Shown: positions 1 to 10,202 of the stretch, piece after piece
Layout: each line of letters opens with the position of its first letter
Numbering within the stretch: position 1 is the first letter of the stretch
Assembly (NCBI GenBank): GCA_031216445.1
Contig: CM062211.1
Coordinates: forward strand, 4,972,001-5,036,000
DNA from: Lateolabrax maculatus
Taxonomy: Eukaryota; Chordata; Actinopteri; Acropomatiformes; Lateolabracidae
Reading direction: 5' to 3'
DNA: 64,000 nucleotides
Notes under the pieces: generated by a model
What the model was told of the DNA's origin: nothing
The model's input: only the letters and a program-made list of their open reading frames with translations
Database searches by the model: none
Program-made: the position numbers and the translations under genes

Positions 1-364
1 TTGTAAAGTTAAAACTTGAAACTGAAAATGGATCATGCAACATTATAATGACCCGAAGCATTCCAGCAAAACAACCCAGAAATGAATGAGTAAGAATAAT
101 ATTTGTGTTCTGGATTGGCCCGGTCAAAGTCTGGACCTGAATCCAATTGAAATGCTGTGGCGTGACCTGAAGCGGGCAGTTCATGCCAGATGCCCATCCA
201 ACATCACGCGATTGGCTGTATTCTGCAAGGACGAGTGGGCAAAAGTCCCCCAAAGCAGATGTGAGGGACTGATTAGTTGCTACAGAAACCGTTTGGTTGA
301 GGTTATTGCTGTGAAAGGAGGTGCAATACCCTAGTAACTGAAGGGGTTCACATGTTTTTGCACC
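1..364 (+). mobile_element. Tc1/mariner-like element remnant, 3' part of transposase
   Basis: A reading frame at 86-334 carries the typical Tc1 transposase C-terminal block (DWPGQSLDLNPIE, then a WRDLKRAV stretch), which holds the last acidic catalytic residue of the DDE triad. The right end reads GGGTTCACATG..TTTTGCACC followed by TA, matching the terminal repeat of the fuller copy at 54774-55403. The left part is cut by the window edge. It is a dead copy: no N-terminal DNA-binding region or first catalytic Asp is present. Confidence 0.8.
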
Positions 365-523
365 TATGAAATCTCAGTTGTTCTTAAATCAACCACTTTC
401 ATTAAATAAGCAATGACAATATATCATTTTCTTTAATTTGAGTCCATTACTTAGAATATCAGTGTCATGAATTGGGGTATAGATTAACATTTAATAAGGT
501 TATTTTAGTATTTAGATAGTGAC

Positions 524-1111
524 TCTGTAGGGTCTGTTGGGAAAATGTGTGTATATATATATAGTTTGATGAGAAGATGGATATCTCTCTCATATCTCTC
601 CGTTCAATATAAAGCTGGAGCAAGCAGCCACTTAGCTTAGCGGAAAGACTGGAAACAGGTAGCCTGGCTCGATTCAAAGGTAACAAAATTATTCTACCAG
701 CACTTTTAAAGCTCACTTATAAATACTTTATATCTCATCTGCACAAAGATGTAAAAACATGAGAGAACAGCAATTTTAGAGACTCCAGGGAGTCACTGAG
801 CCCAACACACACAGTCCATCACTAAAAAATGTTGCTTTCACACTTTTGTTTTTGTACTGAGACAAATGAGATCTGACGTGTTAATTAGTGAGTTTTAGAG
901 GCGTTGGTGGCAGATTTTGTTACCTTTCAACAGAACCAGGCCACCTGTTTTCCTGTTTGCAGTCTTTATGCTAAGCTAAGCTAACCGTCTCCTGGCATCA
1001 GCTTCATGTTAATCATACCAACAAATATGAGAGTGGTATCAATCTTCTCATCTAACTCTGAGAAGAGAGCAAATAAGTTCATTTCCCCAAATGTCTAACT
1101 ATTGCTTTAAA
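524..1111. mobile_element. Palindromic (foldback) MITE
   Basis: The left arm near 640-700 (AGCTTAGCGGAAAGACTGG, then TAACAAAAT) is the reverse complement of the right arm near 912-983 (ATTTTGTTACCTTT, then CTAAGCTAAGCT). Pairing extends outward to GATGAGAAGATGG near 570 and TCTTCTCATC near 1042-1051. The element has no coding capacity. This sequence type is, from memory, very common in teleost genomes. Outer ends are approximate. A second copy lies at 55563-56150. Confidence 0.7.
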
Positions 1112-1457
1112 GTACAGTCTACTGGAAATATTCTCCCATAGAAAATGGTTGAAGTTCCAATTGATTCATTCAAGTTTAAAGTGTCAAATTTTTTGCTTTG
1201 ACTGATGTGAGATCACAGAAAGTGTCTAAGTGCACAGATTATCTCTTCGGAAGTAGATAGTGAGCTGCTTGAGTGTCTTCAAATCTCAGTTTATTGTAAT
1301 TAGAACCCCAGAGTATTTTTCATAGACAGGCTTATTATTGACTGGGTTTCAATTTCATGGAAATATTACCTTTTAATTAATCTGGTTCATCTGATTCTAT
1401 TTCAGGTAGTGATTTATTGAATCTGAATTCCCACTCCTTCCCCCCCAAAACATATAT
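1112..1457 (-). promoter_or_regulatory. 3' flank / likely 3' UTR of NXPE copy A
   Basis: This stretch lies directly downstream of the copy A stop codon on the minus strand. A minus-strand AATAAA (plus TTTATT, 1413-1418) sits about 40 bases past the stop and is the best polyadenylation signal candidate. The same signal occurs downstream of copy D at about 56452-56457. The flanks of copies B and C are related but more diverged. Confidence 0.4.
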
Positions 1458-2014
1458 CTAGCCGCCCTTTTGAGGGCATGTGTAAGACAAGATAACGTTA
1501 ATCATATTCTTAATGATGGGAGGTTGTGGGTGGATGTTGTGAGGCAGGTGGTGGGCCAGAGTCATCTCCCAGGCGTCCACCAGATGAACATTCAGACCTC
1601 TGAACATGGCTCTGAGCACCTTGTCACGCTGCAGCGAGTACCAGTCGCTGAACATTAGTGCCTCATTACACGTCAAAGCTCTGGGATTCCAGGTTCGGAT
1701 GACGACCAGCGTGCCTGGAGCCCTGTCGAGCAACCGGACCACAGCTCTGCGGATGCTCTGCAGACGCTGGATATAGACCTGGATTGGGGCACTGCAGAAA
1801 TGAGCCCAGATGCCAAAAACTACGACAGTGTTGGTGCCTCCAGTTAAGCCATCTAGTTCATTGGCAATGTAATGCATATCGATGGTTGGAACTTTGGTAA
1901 AACTAACAATAGGAGGACCATGGAAGCGGTACGTCACCAAGATGTTGTTTGCATAGTCCAGTGCCATGAGAGGTCCAACTTTCTTCGAGCTGTGCAGATC
2001 AAACTCCTTAAGAT
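1458..2014 (-). CDS. nxpe3-like: Exon 6 of NXPE copy A (last exon, PC-esterase C-terminus)
   Basis: The acceptor TTTTAG precedes AT CTT AAG, completing a Gly/Asp codon split from exon 5. The frame runs to TAG at 1458-1460. It encodes ALDYANNILVTYR, the IWAHF block, an Arg-rich RRAVVRLLDRAPGT block and the Asp/His end of the esterase triad, finishing SYTCPQKGG. It differs from the copy D exon at about four residues and from the copy B exon at about a quarter of positions. Confidence 0.9.
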
Positions 2015-5000
2015 CTAAAAGTATTACAGAGGAAACAGATTAAGTTGCAGTGTTAACCAAACCTAACTGTTGCCAGAAATCACTGTGGATCACCTACCTG
2101 GAAGTGCTTTGTTGAGGTATTCAAAAAACTGCCTCGTGGTGGAGTCTCCATACATGTGGACCACCTTTCCTTTCAGACACTGAGTGATGGCAGAGGAGGT
2201 GTTGAATTGGCGCACTGTGGTGTGACCAAGTGCTCGCCACACACCCTGGAAGTAATAACCAGAGGGTCTAGACTTCATAGTGCTGCTCTCCACCTCTGGT
2301 TGACCTGAGAGGAAGTTAAACGATACGGCTGAGGTCATTTTTGTATTTTACTTATTGTCAACAAATTCCATTAAAAGACCAAAACCTGTGGCACTCAACC
2401 AATTTGTTACTACAAAAGACTTGCATCTTTATTAATGTGTCACAAATACATAAATAAATAAATACCTTCCTTTTTTGGCAACACAGTGACACTGGCAGGT
2501 CCTGAAGCCTGAATGGAGACTTTTATGTTGACGCCACTGAAGAAAAGCACAGACAATAAATATCTCTTGCGGATGTCACTGGTTTCATTTGACGCAATTG
2601 CTGCTGTGGTACCACAGTGACATCACAGCGGTAAAAGAATAGGCTGCACTTGATAACTGAAGAAGCTGGGTGGCAGCATAGTGCTTGAATCCTGACGACA
2701 GGATTTTACTATATACCCCCTTTGACCACAATGCAGTCTGCAATGGCAGAGTGGCGCTGTCCATATGTCCGCTGGCTGACTCCATGGGAAGTGGAGCTGT
2801 GGAACCAGATGTATGTAGAAAGACTTTTCATTTGATATTTAACTTTAACAACTCCTGTGAACTAAGTAAATTAAAATGTGTAGCCTTAAGTTTCAGTTTG
2901 AAACACTGCCAGTCAGCACGTCCACAAAATTCTTATAACATGAGATTTCATTAAATCAGAGTTCTGCTTTGTGAAACATGTCACCAAATTTGTCAGAGGA
3001 ACTGAGTGAATTGTGAAAAGTTTGTTTAAAAAGAACTTTGGGAAAGAAAAGAAATATGCCCATTCAAAATAACAGTGTGCCATTGCTAGAGTATGTTGTC
3101 ATTTATATTGTTGCTAAGATGTGTAACGTCGAGTTACTGTTTGACATCCTTTTTCGAAATTTTGAAAGCAATACGGGCGGGAAATTTATGGCATACATTA
3201 ACAAATAACTGCGTGGCGGTGTGCATTGCACTCAGCTGATCTGCTGTTATCAAGGCATATTATTTATCACAGACTACGTTGCCTACATGCTGGGACAAAC
3301 TCACATGGTGTTTTTTATACGTGTTACCGTCAATGAAATTGACTTCTTTCAGAAATGTAGTGTAAATGTTGAAATCAGTGAAATCAAATCAATTTGAATC
3401 AGACAAAAATTTGGGAGTGATAGACTATACAGTGTATACAGGTCAGATTAAGTCAGCCACGCAAACAGTTAATTTGTTACTGTATATCAGCCATGATAAG
3501 GCTACTCTTACAGATGCAGGGAGAGAGAGAGAGAGACACCCATGCTAATACATACCACATCCCCGTTTTTAGTTTGAATAAGTGATTGGTTGATTTTTGG
3601 TCTGGACGGGTAGACAGAGACCTTTGAAAACAATGACACAGACACCCATATTCGCTTTCTGATTGGGTCTTATTATTCACGTGTCCTTCCCTGATGCGTC
3701 ACACCCCTATCACCTGACCCTTTCCTGAAAGAAAACACACAACATCAGCCTCACTACCAGTGGTTAATACAACATGGATAACAAATTACAGGAGTTGCTG
3801 AGCTTGTTGTCAATGCTAGCAGCTGTTGTGCTGTTAAATTCTACATTTTATAATTTCATTACTGCCTACTGCACAGGAGGCAAGCTAGGGGGAACAAGTG
3901 AAATGTGTGTTGACCAAATTTCTTGACTATAATGTCGTAAAACTTTGATTTGTAACTGTCTTTTTTTTAAAGTAAATCTGATGTGTGTGAGAGAGAGACC
4001 CAGACAGGCTATGGTAACCTAGTGCCAGCAGTAGTATTGGCGTATCTTTGTTAATGGCTTCTGTAAATAAAAAATAAACTATTATTAATTATTTCCACTA
4101 AATTCTTTTCCATTTGATTGAATGTCTGTGTGGTAAATTTGAAATGCTTTTTCAAGCGTGTTAGTATGGACAGAGATTATTTCTGAAATGGTGCTAAAAC
4201 ACTTTTAACAGATTTTAATGTGGACGTATCCAGAGAAAGAGCTATAAACTCTCTCTCGGCAAAATATCCTCTGGTGTGGTTGTAACCTGGAGCTGAACAA
4301 GCTCAAAACTGTGGAGATGACAGTGGACTTCAGGAGTAGCCCCCCAACACCCCCCCCCCATACTCAACAGCACTTTATCTGCTGTGGAGTCTCTCAGGTT
4401 TCTCGGATCCACAATCTTCCAGGACCTAAAGTGGGGATCTGACATCAACACCGTCACCAAAAAGGCCCAGCAGAGCAGTTACTTTCTGCACAAGCCCAGG
4501 AAGGTCAACCTGCCTCAAAAGTTGCTGATTCAGTTTTACACCGCTATCATCCAGTCTGTTCTCTGCACATCCATCACTGTCTGGTTTGGATCGGCCACCA
4601 AACAGGACAGAAAAAGACTACAGCGGACAGTCAGGACTGCAGAGAAAATCACTGGTGCATGCCTGTCCTCCATCCACGATTTATACATCTCCAGAGTCAG
4701 AAAACGGACAGGAAACATAACTGCAGACCCATCACACCATGGACACAACCAGTTCCAACTCCTCCCCTCTGGTAGGCACTACAGTGCACTGAAGGCCAAA
4801 ACTACCAGACACCAGAACAGCTTCTTTCCTCTGGCCGTCACTCTGATGAACACTTAATCAGTCATACAGTTTCAGAAACAATTCGTGTGCAATAACGCGG
4901 TACCTTTATATTTTAAATTATATTTTTGACGTTTTTAAACACAGTCTGTAGTTGCCTATCAAAAATAGGCCACCAGGGTTGTTGATCACTTTGTTTAGAC

Positions 5001-8000
5001 GCGTGCGAAAAATGAAGAAATGTCCAGTTTCCTATTTTCCTATTTCCTATTTTGATGATTTATTACTTACAGACGCAGGGTTTCCACAAACAAACAGAGC
5101 GGCACCACTTTCTGTTATACGTCTATTTCCTCAAACATAAACAAAGAAATCATAACACTCATCTTCATTCATTTAACGCACGGTCAAAAACTGTTTGCTT
5201 CTGTCAGGTCAACAACACATGTCACAAGTAACCCCACTGATTATACTGACCTCTTGCCTGATTGACAGTGACACTACGCCCCCAAGTGGTTGGAGGCTCA
5301 TCAAAACAAAACAATAACAAAATGGCCCTTACACAGGGCTTTAACATATCATTGTTCAATATAAATCTAAACACGCTGAATATTCTGTTTATACATTCAT
5401 ATACATTCATATACTGTCACATCCACCTACCTCATATATATAAAGTATCCTGTGACATTAATCTTTCCATATTTATTCCAGCATCTTTGCACTCTGCATT
5501 ATCAACTTGTTCAAAATTTAATTGTTGTTTCTTATGTTCATATATATATACAAACATAGTAGTTAAATGTTTATGCTTACCTTTGTTCTACTTTGTTATC
5601 CTTGTTTTTTGTTAATTTGTCTATTTCTGTGTATATTCGTTTGGAGCAACGGCAAAACCAGAGTCAAATTCCTTGTATGTGTTTGCATACATGGCCAATA
5701 AAGCTGATTCTGATTCTGCTTTTAACCACACCCCCTGAAATATTGTTCCTGAATCCTATTGAAACTGACTACAGAAAACACAGAGGACTGTTTTTGAGAT
5801 TGACATTTTGAGAGTTTGGAGTCAGGGGAAACCTAATACATTTTGTGAAATGGCTACGACAAATTCTTACTCATTCATGCCCTTTTGTAGCCTGGAACCT
5901 CTCAGTTCATTTTTGATTTCATGGGGCGTTATCGACGGGCAAAGACAACCAATCAGAGCGACGCAATGCTGTTGTATGGAAAGTCCTGCCACAAAATACA
6001 GCAGACACATATTTCTTCTGAACATAAAGTTGAAGAGCAGTTGTTTGTTGTTTGTTTTAGAGAAAATTTGCCATCCAGTCCGTTTAATACTGCCGCTGTA
6101 GCCAGCCAGGGAATGCTCCGTATCGGCATCGCAATCTTGGTTACTTTCAAAGAGGCCTGAAGGGCGCTCGTCTCTGTCAGTCATCGTATTAAACTCTTCT
6201 CATACTAGATAAACAGTTGTGATTGGCTCAGCCAGATACCTGTAACTACCAAATCTGAATGGGAGAGGGCCCAGACGTATCTGACAGAGCAAATAAATCA
6301 TGAGCTTGCAGATTTGTTTGGTTCCCGAGCTAGCCCTTTTGTAAATTCAGTAATGTTGTTTTTTTTCCTTGTAAACATGTCAGTTTGTCATAGCATTTCT
6401 GTACTTGCTTGTCGGGTTACTCTGTGTCCAAAGTACGTCTTACCTGCCAAGATAAGCAGGAGTTGTTTGTGAACACATAGTTTGAACTGATTTCTTACTG
6501 AATATCATTAATTTCCCACCTATATTGCTTTGATTTTTTACACAGTTGTTTTGGCTAAGGCATGATTTGATTGTGCATGACACAGAATAGAAGGAATAAT
6601 CAGTAACTGGAGGCGCGTCTCTATCGGCAGTATTGTTTGCTCAATCTCTAAATTCTACTCTAAATTTGAACAATAATCTATATTTCATATTAGCTAATGC
6701 ATAAAAACAACAATATGTATCAGTGTTTTATATTTTCATGACCGTATGATAACAAGCGCTTCATTAAAAATACGCTCTGTGTGGGCAACACAGGCACTGG
6801 ATCAATGGAAATGTCCAACAGCAAATTTATGAAGTCACAACTGTCTGATAGTAGTAACCAGTTTCAGCTTTGATAATCACTGTTCTTCCCGGTGTATAGA
6901 TAAGTGTAGGAACATCTTATAATTTTCTACTTCTCATAGCTGCTGTGTTGATGCAGTCTGGACTGCTCAGTAGTGCTGCCTGGTGGTTGTTGGTACGCAC
7001 TGCAGCTAGTGCTAGAAACTGATTTATAAAATAAGTCGTCGTTCCCGTCCACAATTCAGCTAATGTGATTCAGACTGGTTCGATTTGTAATAGGAATATC
7101 TTTAAAACATTAACCCAAACAAACTTCTTCAGAATCAGTCTTTACTGCCCATAGTTAACTTCTGAAATTTCCCACCAAGGAGATACATACTGTAGGTAGC
7201 ACTTTATGTATGTATATTAGTCACACAAAATGACTCTCTGCTCCCTCACCTTTGAAAGAGCTTCTCCTCCTTGGCCCTGAGGTTTTGTTTAAATACTCCC
7301 ACATAGTGGTTGATCCTGGCATCACAGCTCAGGTTCTTTGGCTTGTAGCAGAACCAAGGTTCACCTGTACGGAGGTCAGTGTAGTTGCACAGAGGCTGCT
7401 TGGTTGGACGTAGGCAGACGTTACAGATGGTAGTTTCAGAGACTGAGCCTGAGCGGAACAGGCTTTTGAAGTAAACCCTATCAGGCTGTTCGATATTCAG
7501 CCTGCGCAGCACTGTGATGGCCTCACTAGAGTGAGCCAGCGTCACCTGATAGGATAGAGAACCAGAGTTTTCATTAAGTCCATCATGTTCATATCAGTAA
7601 AGACAAATAAAGTGAATACTACTTAAAGCTCCACACTTTGTTACATTTATAAAGATCTACGTCTTAGTAAACCAGATTGATCATAAAACAAGAGTCTCTG
7701 GAGAATTGACCATTTAACAGTTAGTATTACCATTTCAAAGTTTAATTATCAATAAAACCGTGTTAAATACTGTCCAGCATCAACTAAAGTATGCAACAGT
7801 CTCCCAGATGTAGGCGCACAGGCGCAGCATGCAACATGGGTTTGTTTTGCATTAATGAAAACATGGCGGGAGGCACAGCGCTCCAGAGATTTTTCAGCCT
7901 ACGGCTGCATTCAGACAACACCTGTAGTACAATTACATGTAACATGATAGTTTTCATCTTCACCTGAACCTGTGCGCTTCCTTCCCAGAGTAAAGAGAAC

Positions 8001-8769
8001 ACAGCAGAGTAGCTGCCATTGAGATGATCCACCACATGCCCAACCACACCTGCACCAAGTGTCGGGTTGTGCAACCGTGCGAGTAAGAAGTCTCCCCCAG
8101 ACTTCTTGGGATGACCCTGGAAGTCATACATTTTGATGAAAACCTCCAGCTGATCCCCTACGTGCCACTGTCCTCCTCCCCTCCCTGGTGGGAGAATGGT
8201 GAAGGTGCTGTGGGCAGGATCACTGGTCTGCTCCAGGGAAAGAGGAGCTGTCAACAGTGGAGTTTCAGGCCATGCAATGGAGTCTAGCAGGAGGCGTTCC
8301 TCCAGAGCGTCCTCAGGGGACAGTGGCTGGAAGGTGCAGAAGCTGTGATACATGTCAGGGACAGTGGAAACTCTCGGGACCATGATGGTGGAGATCACTT
8401 GATGCTGAAACTGGCAGGGGGTCGAGAGAGAGATGGTGACAAAGATGCATCAAACAAATTTCCTTAAAATTTGGGAAGAAAAATCCCTTGTAACTAGTTT
8501 TTACTAATTTGCAATAAAGAAAATCATTGTTATCCTGAGACACTTTGAAACACACATTTGAAAACAATATTCTGAAATCTGACTAATATTACATATTTCA
8601 AACATGGCCCACCTTCAAGTGATCCCACTGAAACCAAAGTTCTCACCTCCAGGACCTCCATGTTACGTAGCACAAAGATTAAGACAGCCACAGCCAGAGA
8701 GAGGAAGATGACGACGTACTTGGGAAGGCAGAAGCAGACCTCCCCTCCTATACAAGATCTGACCTTCAT
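1458..8769 (-). CDS. nxpe3-like: NXPE family member 3-like, copy A (six coding exons, intact)
   Basis: Joined exons, in transcript order: 8647-8769, 7964-8410, 7250-7545, 2466-2536, 2098-2304, 1458-2014. They total 1701 bases, or 566 residues plus stop, close to the roughly 560 residues I recall for human NXPE3. All introns are GT-AG and all exons stay open. Residues about 17-35 form a type II signal anchor. The neurexophilin-like part covers roughly residues 75-300 with a Cys cluster (CNVCL, PLCNYTD, WFCYKPK). The PC-esterase part starts with YGDST (Ser about 367) and ends with DAWEMTLAHH (Asp about 528, His about 536), as expected for a GDSL/SGNH-type triad. NXPE proteins are secretory-pathway proteins; human NXPE1 has been reported to O-acetylate sialic acid, but activity here is inference. 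The 3' half resembles copy D and the 5' half matches copy B. Confidence 0.88.
2098..2304 (-). CDS. nxpe3-like: Exon 5 of NXPE copy A (GDS nucleophile exon)
   Basis: 207 bases between acceptor CTCTCAG and donor GTAGGT. It encodes GYYFQGVWR, the QCLKGKVVHMYGDST block with the candidate catalytic Ser, and the FFEYL helix. Copies B and C have a three-base shorter version of this exon. Confidence 0.88.
2466..2536 (-). CDS. nxpe3-like: Exon 4 of NXPE copy A (71 bases)
   Basis: Acceptor TTTTCTTCAG and donor GTATTT flank a 71-base exon encoding SGVNIKVSIQASGPASVTVLP and a Lys-rich end. It is too short to show as a separate reading frame but is identified by four-way conservation in the window and by the family's known sequence at this point. 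It links the neurexophilin part to the esterase part. Confidence 0.85.
4240..5720 (+). mobile_element. 3' end of a non-LTR retrotransposon (LINE): RT C-terminus and 3' UTR
   Basis: Translation of 4384-4857 gives the FLGSTIFQDLKWGSDI, AIIQSVLCTSITVWFG, KQDRKRLQRTVRTAEKI and LPSGRHYSALKAKTTRH blocks, the ORF2 C-terminus of an abundant teleost LINE of the jockey/CR1-L2-Rex1 group. The upstream 4250-4380 (ELNKLKT, then TVDFRSS) belongs to the same ORF but is shifted by a C-run. The 3' UTR continues to GCCAATAAAGCTGATTCTGATTCTG, ending near 5718, interrupted by unassigned sequence at about 4890-5350. The copy is 5'-truncated and dead. Confidence 0.75.
5721..7243. other. Intron 3 sequence of copy A, unique part with transposon-like fragments
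   Basis: No coding exon is seen. The stretch 6405-6520 contains, in reverse orientation, the motif TGTTCACAAACA..CTGCTTATC..GGCAGGTA that recurs at 16905-16950 and 17625-17655, so a dispersed DNA element is represented. Reading frames at 5800-6184 have no recognisable product. This stretch has no counterpart elsewhere in the window. Confidence 0.5.
7250..7545 (-). CDS. nxpe3-like: Exon 3 of NXPE copy A (Cys-rich neurexophilin exon)
   Basis: Acceptor CTATCAG and donor GTGAGG bound 296 bases beginning VTLAHSSEA. It encodes VYFKSLFRSG, SETTICNVCL, PLCNYTDLRTGEPWFCYKPK and ends LFQ plus two bases. It is only about 80 percent identical in protein to exon 3 of copy B, whereas exon 2 is about 99 percent identical, marking the duplication boundary between the two exons. 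Confidence 0.9.
7964..8410 (-). CDS. nxpe3-like: Exon 2 of NXPE copy A
   Basis: The donor is GTGAAG at 7958-7963. The acceptor is the CAG after a CT-rich tract, giving a start at 8410; an alternative in-frame CAG six bases on would start at 8404. It encodes the N-terminal luminal stalk (VPRVSTVPDMYHSFCTFQP) and the first half of the neurexophilin-like domain (GGGQWHVGDQLEVFIKMYDF, KSGGDFLLARLH, VVDHLNGSYSAVF). Phase 0 on both sides. Confidence 0.88.
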
Positions 8770-8826
8770 GATGTGTGATCAGTCTTCATCTGTGGCTGCT
8801 GTGACGAGATCATCTGTTACTGGATT
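8647..8826 (-). CDS. nxpe3-like: Exon 1 of NXPE copy A (start codon, signal anchor, end of 5' UTR)
   Basis: The start ATG is at 8767-8769 and coding runs to 8647 (41 residues) before the donor GTGAGA. The hydrophobic segment VVIFLSLAVAVLIFVL preceded by Lys predicts a type II membrane anchor. A polypyrimidine tract ending TTTTTTAAG, conserved in all three copies, suggests the exon begins at 8826 with 57 bases of 5' UTR and that a further upstream exon exists. Confidence 0.8.
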
Positions 8827-9279
8827 CTTAAAAAACAAAACAAAGGGGTAAATGACAACTTGTTACGCTGAGAATAAGAATTTTACTTTGGGAAATCCTC
8901 TCTATACAAGTAGTGTGACATGTCTGGCTTTCAATCATTAACTAAAAATAAATCCAGTCACACAGGTAATTTTAAAAACTGTTAACATGATGATTAATTC
9001 CCAGGTGACCTTATCATGTTCCCTTTGCAACATAATGTAAATATCTGAATACATGGACACTGTAATCTTTTGCAAACTTCCTCTTACAACAAGTTGCACT
9101 AATATTTTCACTCTCATTCCACAGATCAGAGATGCTGGTGTCATTCTGCTAATTACAGGTTTCCACTATTGTTCAAATGTATATCTGCAAATACAGCGAT
9201 GTAATGATCACAACTGAACTTTTAATGATTTCTAGTTCTCTTCACAAAATTCTCTTTACTTTTTCAGCCACACTAGCAG

Positions 9280-9640
9280 CGTGGGCCCACCACTTTGGAC
9301 AGAAATGTGTCAACAACTGGTACTCAGAGGATGAAGTCTCATGACTCAAGTGATCCCCTGACTTTTTTGCTGTGCCACCAACAGGTCAAAGTTTTTTTTA
9401 CTTGTCCAGTGAAATATCTAAATTATCTAAAATATTTCTAAATATTTATGACTTTAGTGATTGCCTGACTTTTCCTCGAGAGCCACCATGAGGTTACAAT
9501 TTGTGTTTTTTGAGTGAAATGTCTCAACAACAATCGGATGGATTAGCATGAAATTTGGTGCAGACATTCATGTCCACCTCAGGATGAATTAAAATCACTG
9601 ACTTTTCATCCAGAGCTATTATCAGGTCACATTTTAATTT
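9280..9640. repeat. Dispersed teleost-type repeat fragment
   Basis: Phrases such as GTGATCCCCTGACTTTT, ATGGATTAGCATGAAATTTG and CATGTCCACCTCAGGATGAATT recur in diverged internal form here, and I recognise them from memory as common fish genomic repeat sequence. A related piece occurs near 52905-52990. The unit 2 copy is at 30580-30950. No coding capacity. Confidence 0.5.
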
Positions 9641-10202
9641 AGAGAAAAAAGAAAAAAAAAAAAAGAAAAGAAAAAAACAACGGATCAGCAGTTGCAGTTC
9701 CTTGCAGTCTGATCATGATAAATACATACTGATGTGTGGTGTGGATGAAAATGTATGTCTGGGACTTAATCCCAAATAGTAAAACATTCACAAAGACAAC
9801 AGTGTAAGTTTAGACATCTGCCGATATAAAAAATATTAATTTAAATATTAATGTATTTTCAGCTTTTTTTTCAATTACTACTAAATGATTGCAGCTGTAA
9901 AACTTAGGCTGAACTCATCTTATATATCTGAACAACTGAGAAAAACTGTAAAGCAGGATCTGTCAACCACATCAAAATCTGCTGTACTTTGGTAATGTCA
10001 CCTAATGAAACCGTTTTGTTACAGCAGTGCATTGCGTTTTTTTGACACGGGAATTCCTGCATGCATTCAGTTAGTGACGCAGAAAAGGATTTTTCCCCGT
10101 ATCCTTCAGGTAATATTAACACTTTAAATTTCACACAGCGCTGACCGTCCTGGCTAAATAAAGGATAAAAACATTAACAAAATAAATCATCATCATCCAT
10201 CC

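Larger units (their letters stand above)
1..4880. repeat. Duplicated block, partner of 55067-60252
   Basis: Bases 1-4880 align collinearly with 55067-60252, with scattered substitutions and a few indels. The block holds the Tc1 remnant, a foldback MITE, exons 6, 5 and 4 of an NXPE gene, intron 3 sequence and the start of a LINE fragment. Homology stops abruptly at GTTTCAGAAACA (4869-4880 and 60241-60252), inside the LINE 3' UTR. One large difference is a solo LTR present only in the second copy. Confidence 0.9.

Noticed and set aside
2685..2954. 89-residue plus-strand frame conserved at 57722-57991
   Set aside because: Lies in NXPE intron 3; conserved only because the block is duplicated; no domain, splice or start support.
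5808..6184. Overlapping frames on both strands
   Set aside because: Unique intronic sequence with no family motif; mutually overlapping frames suggest chance.
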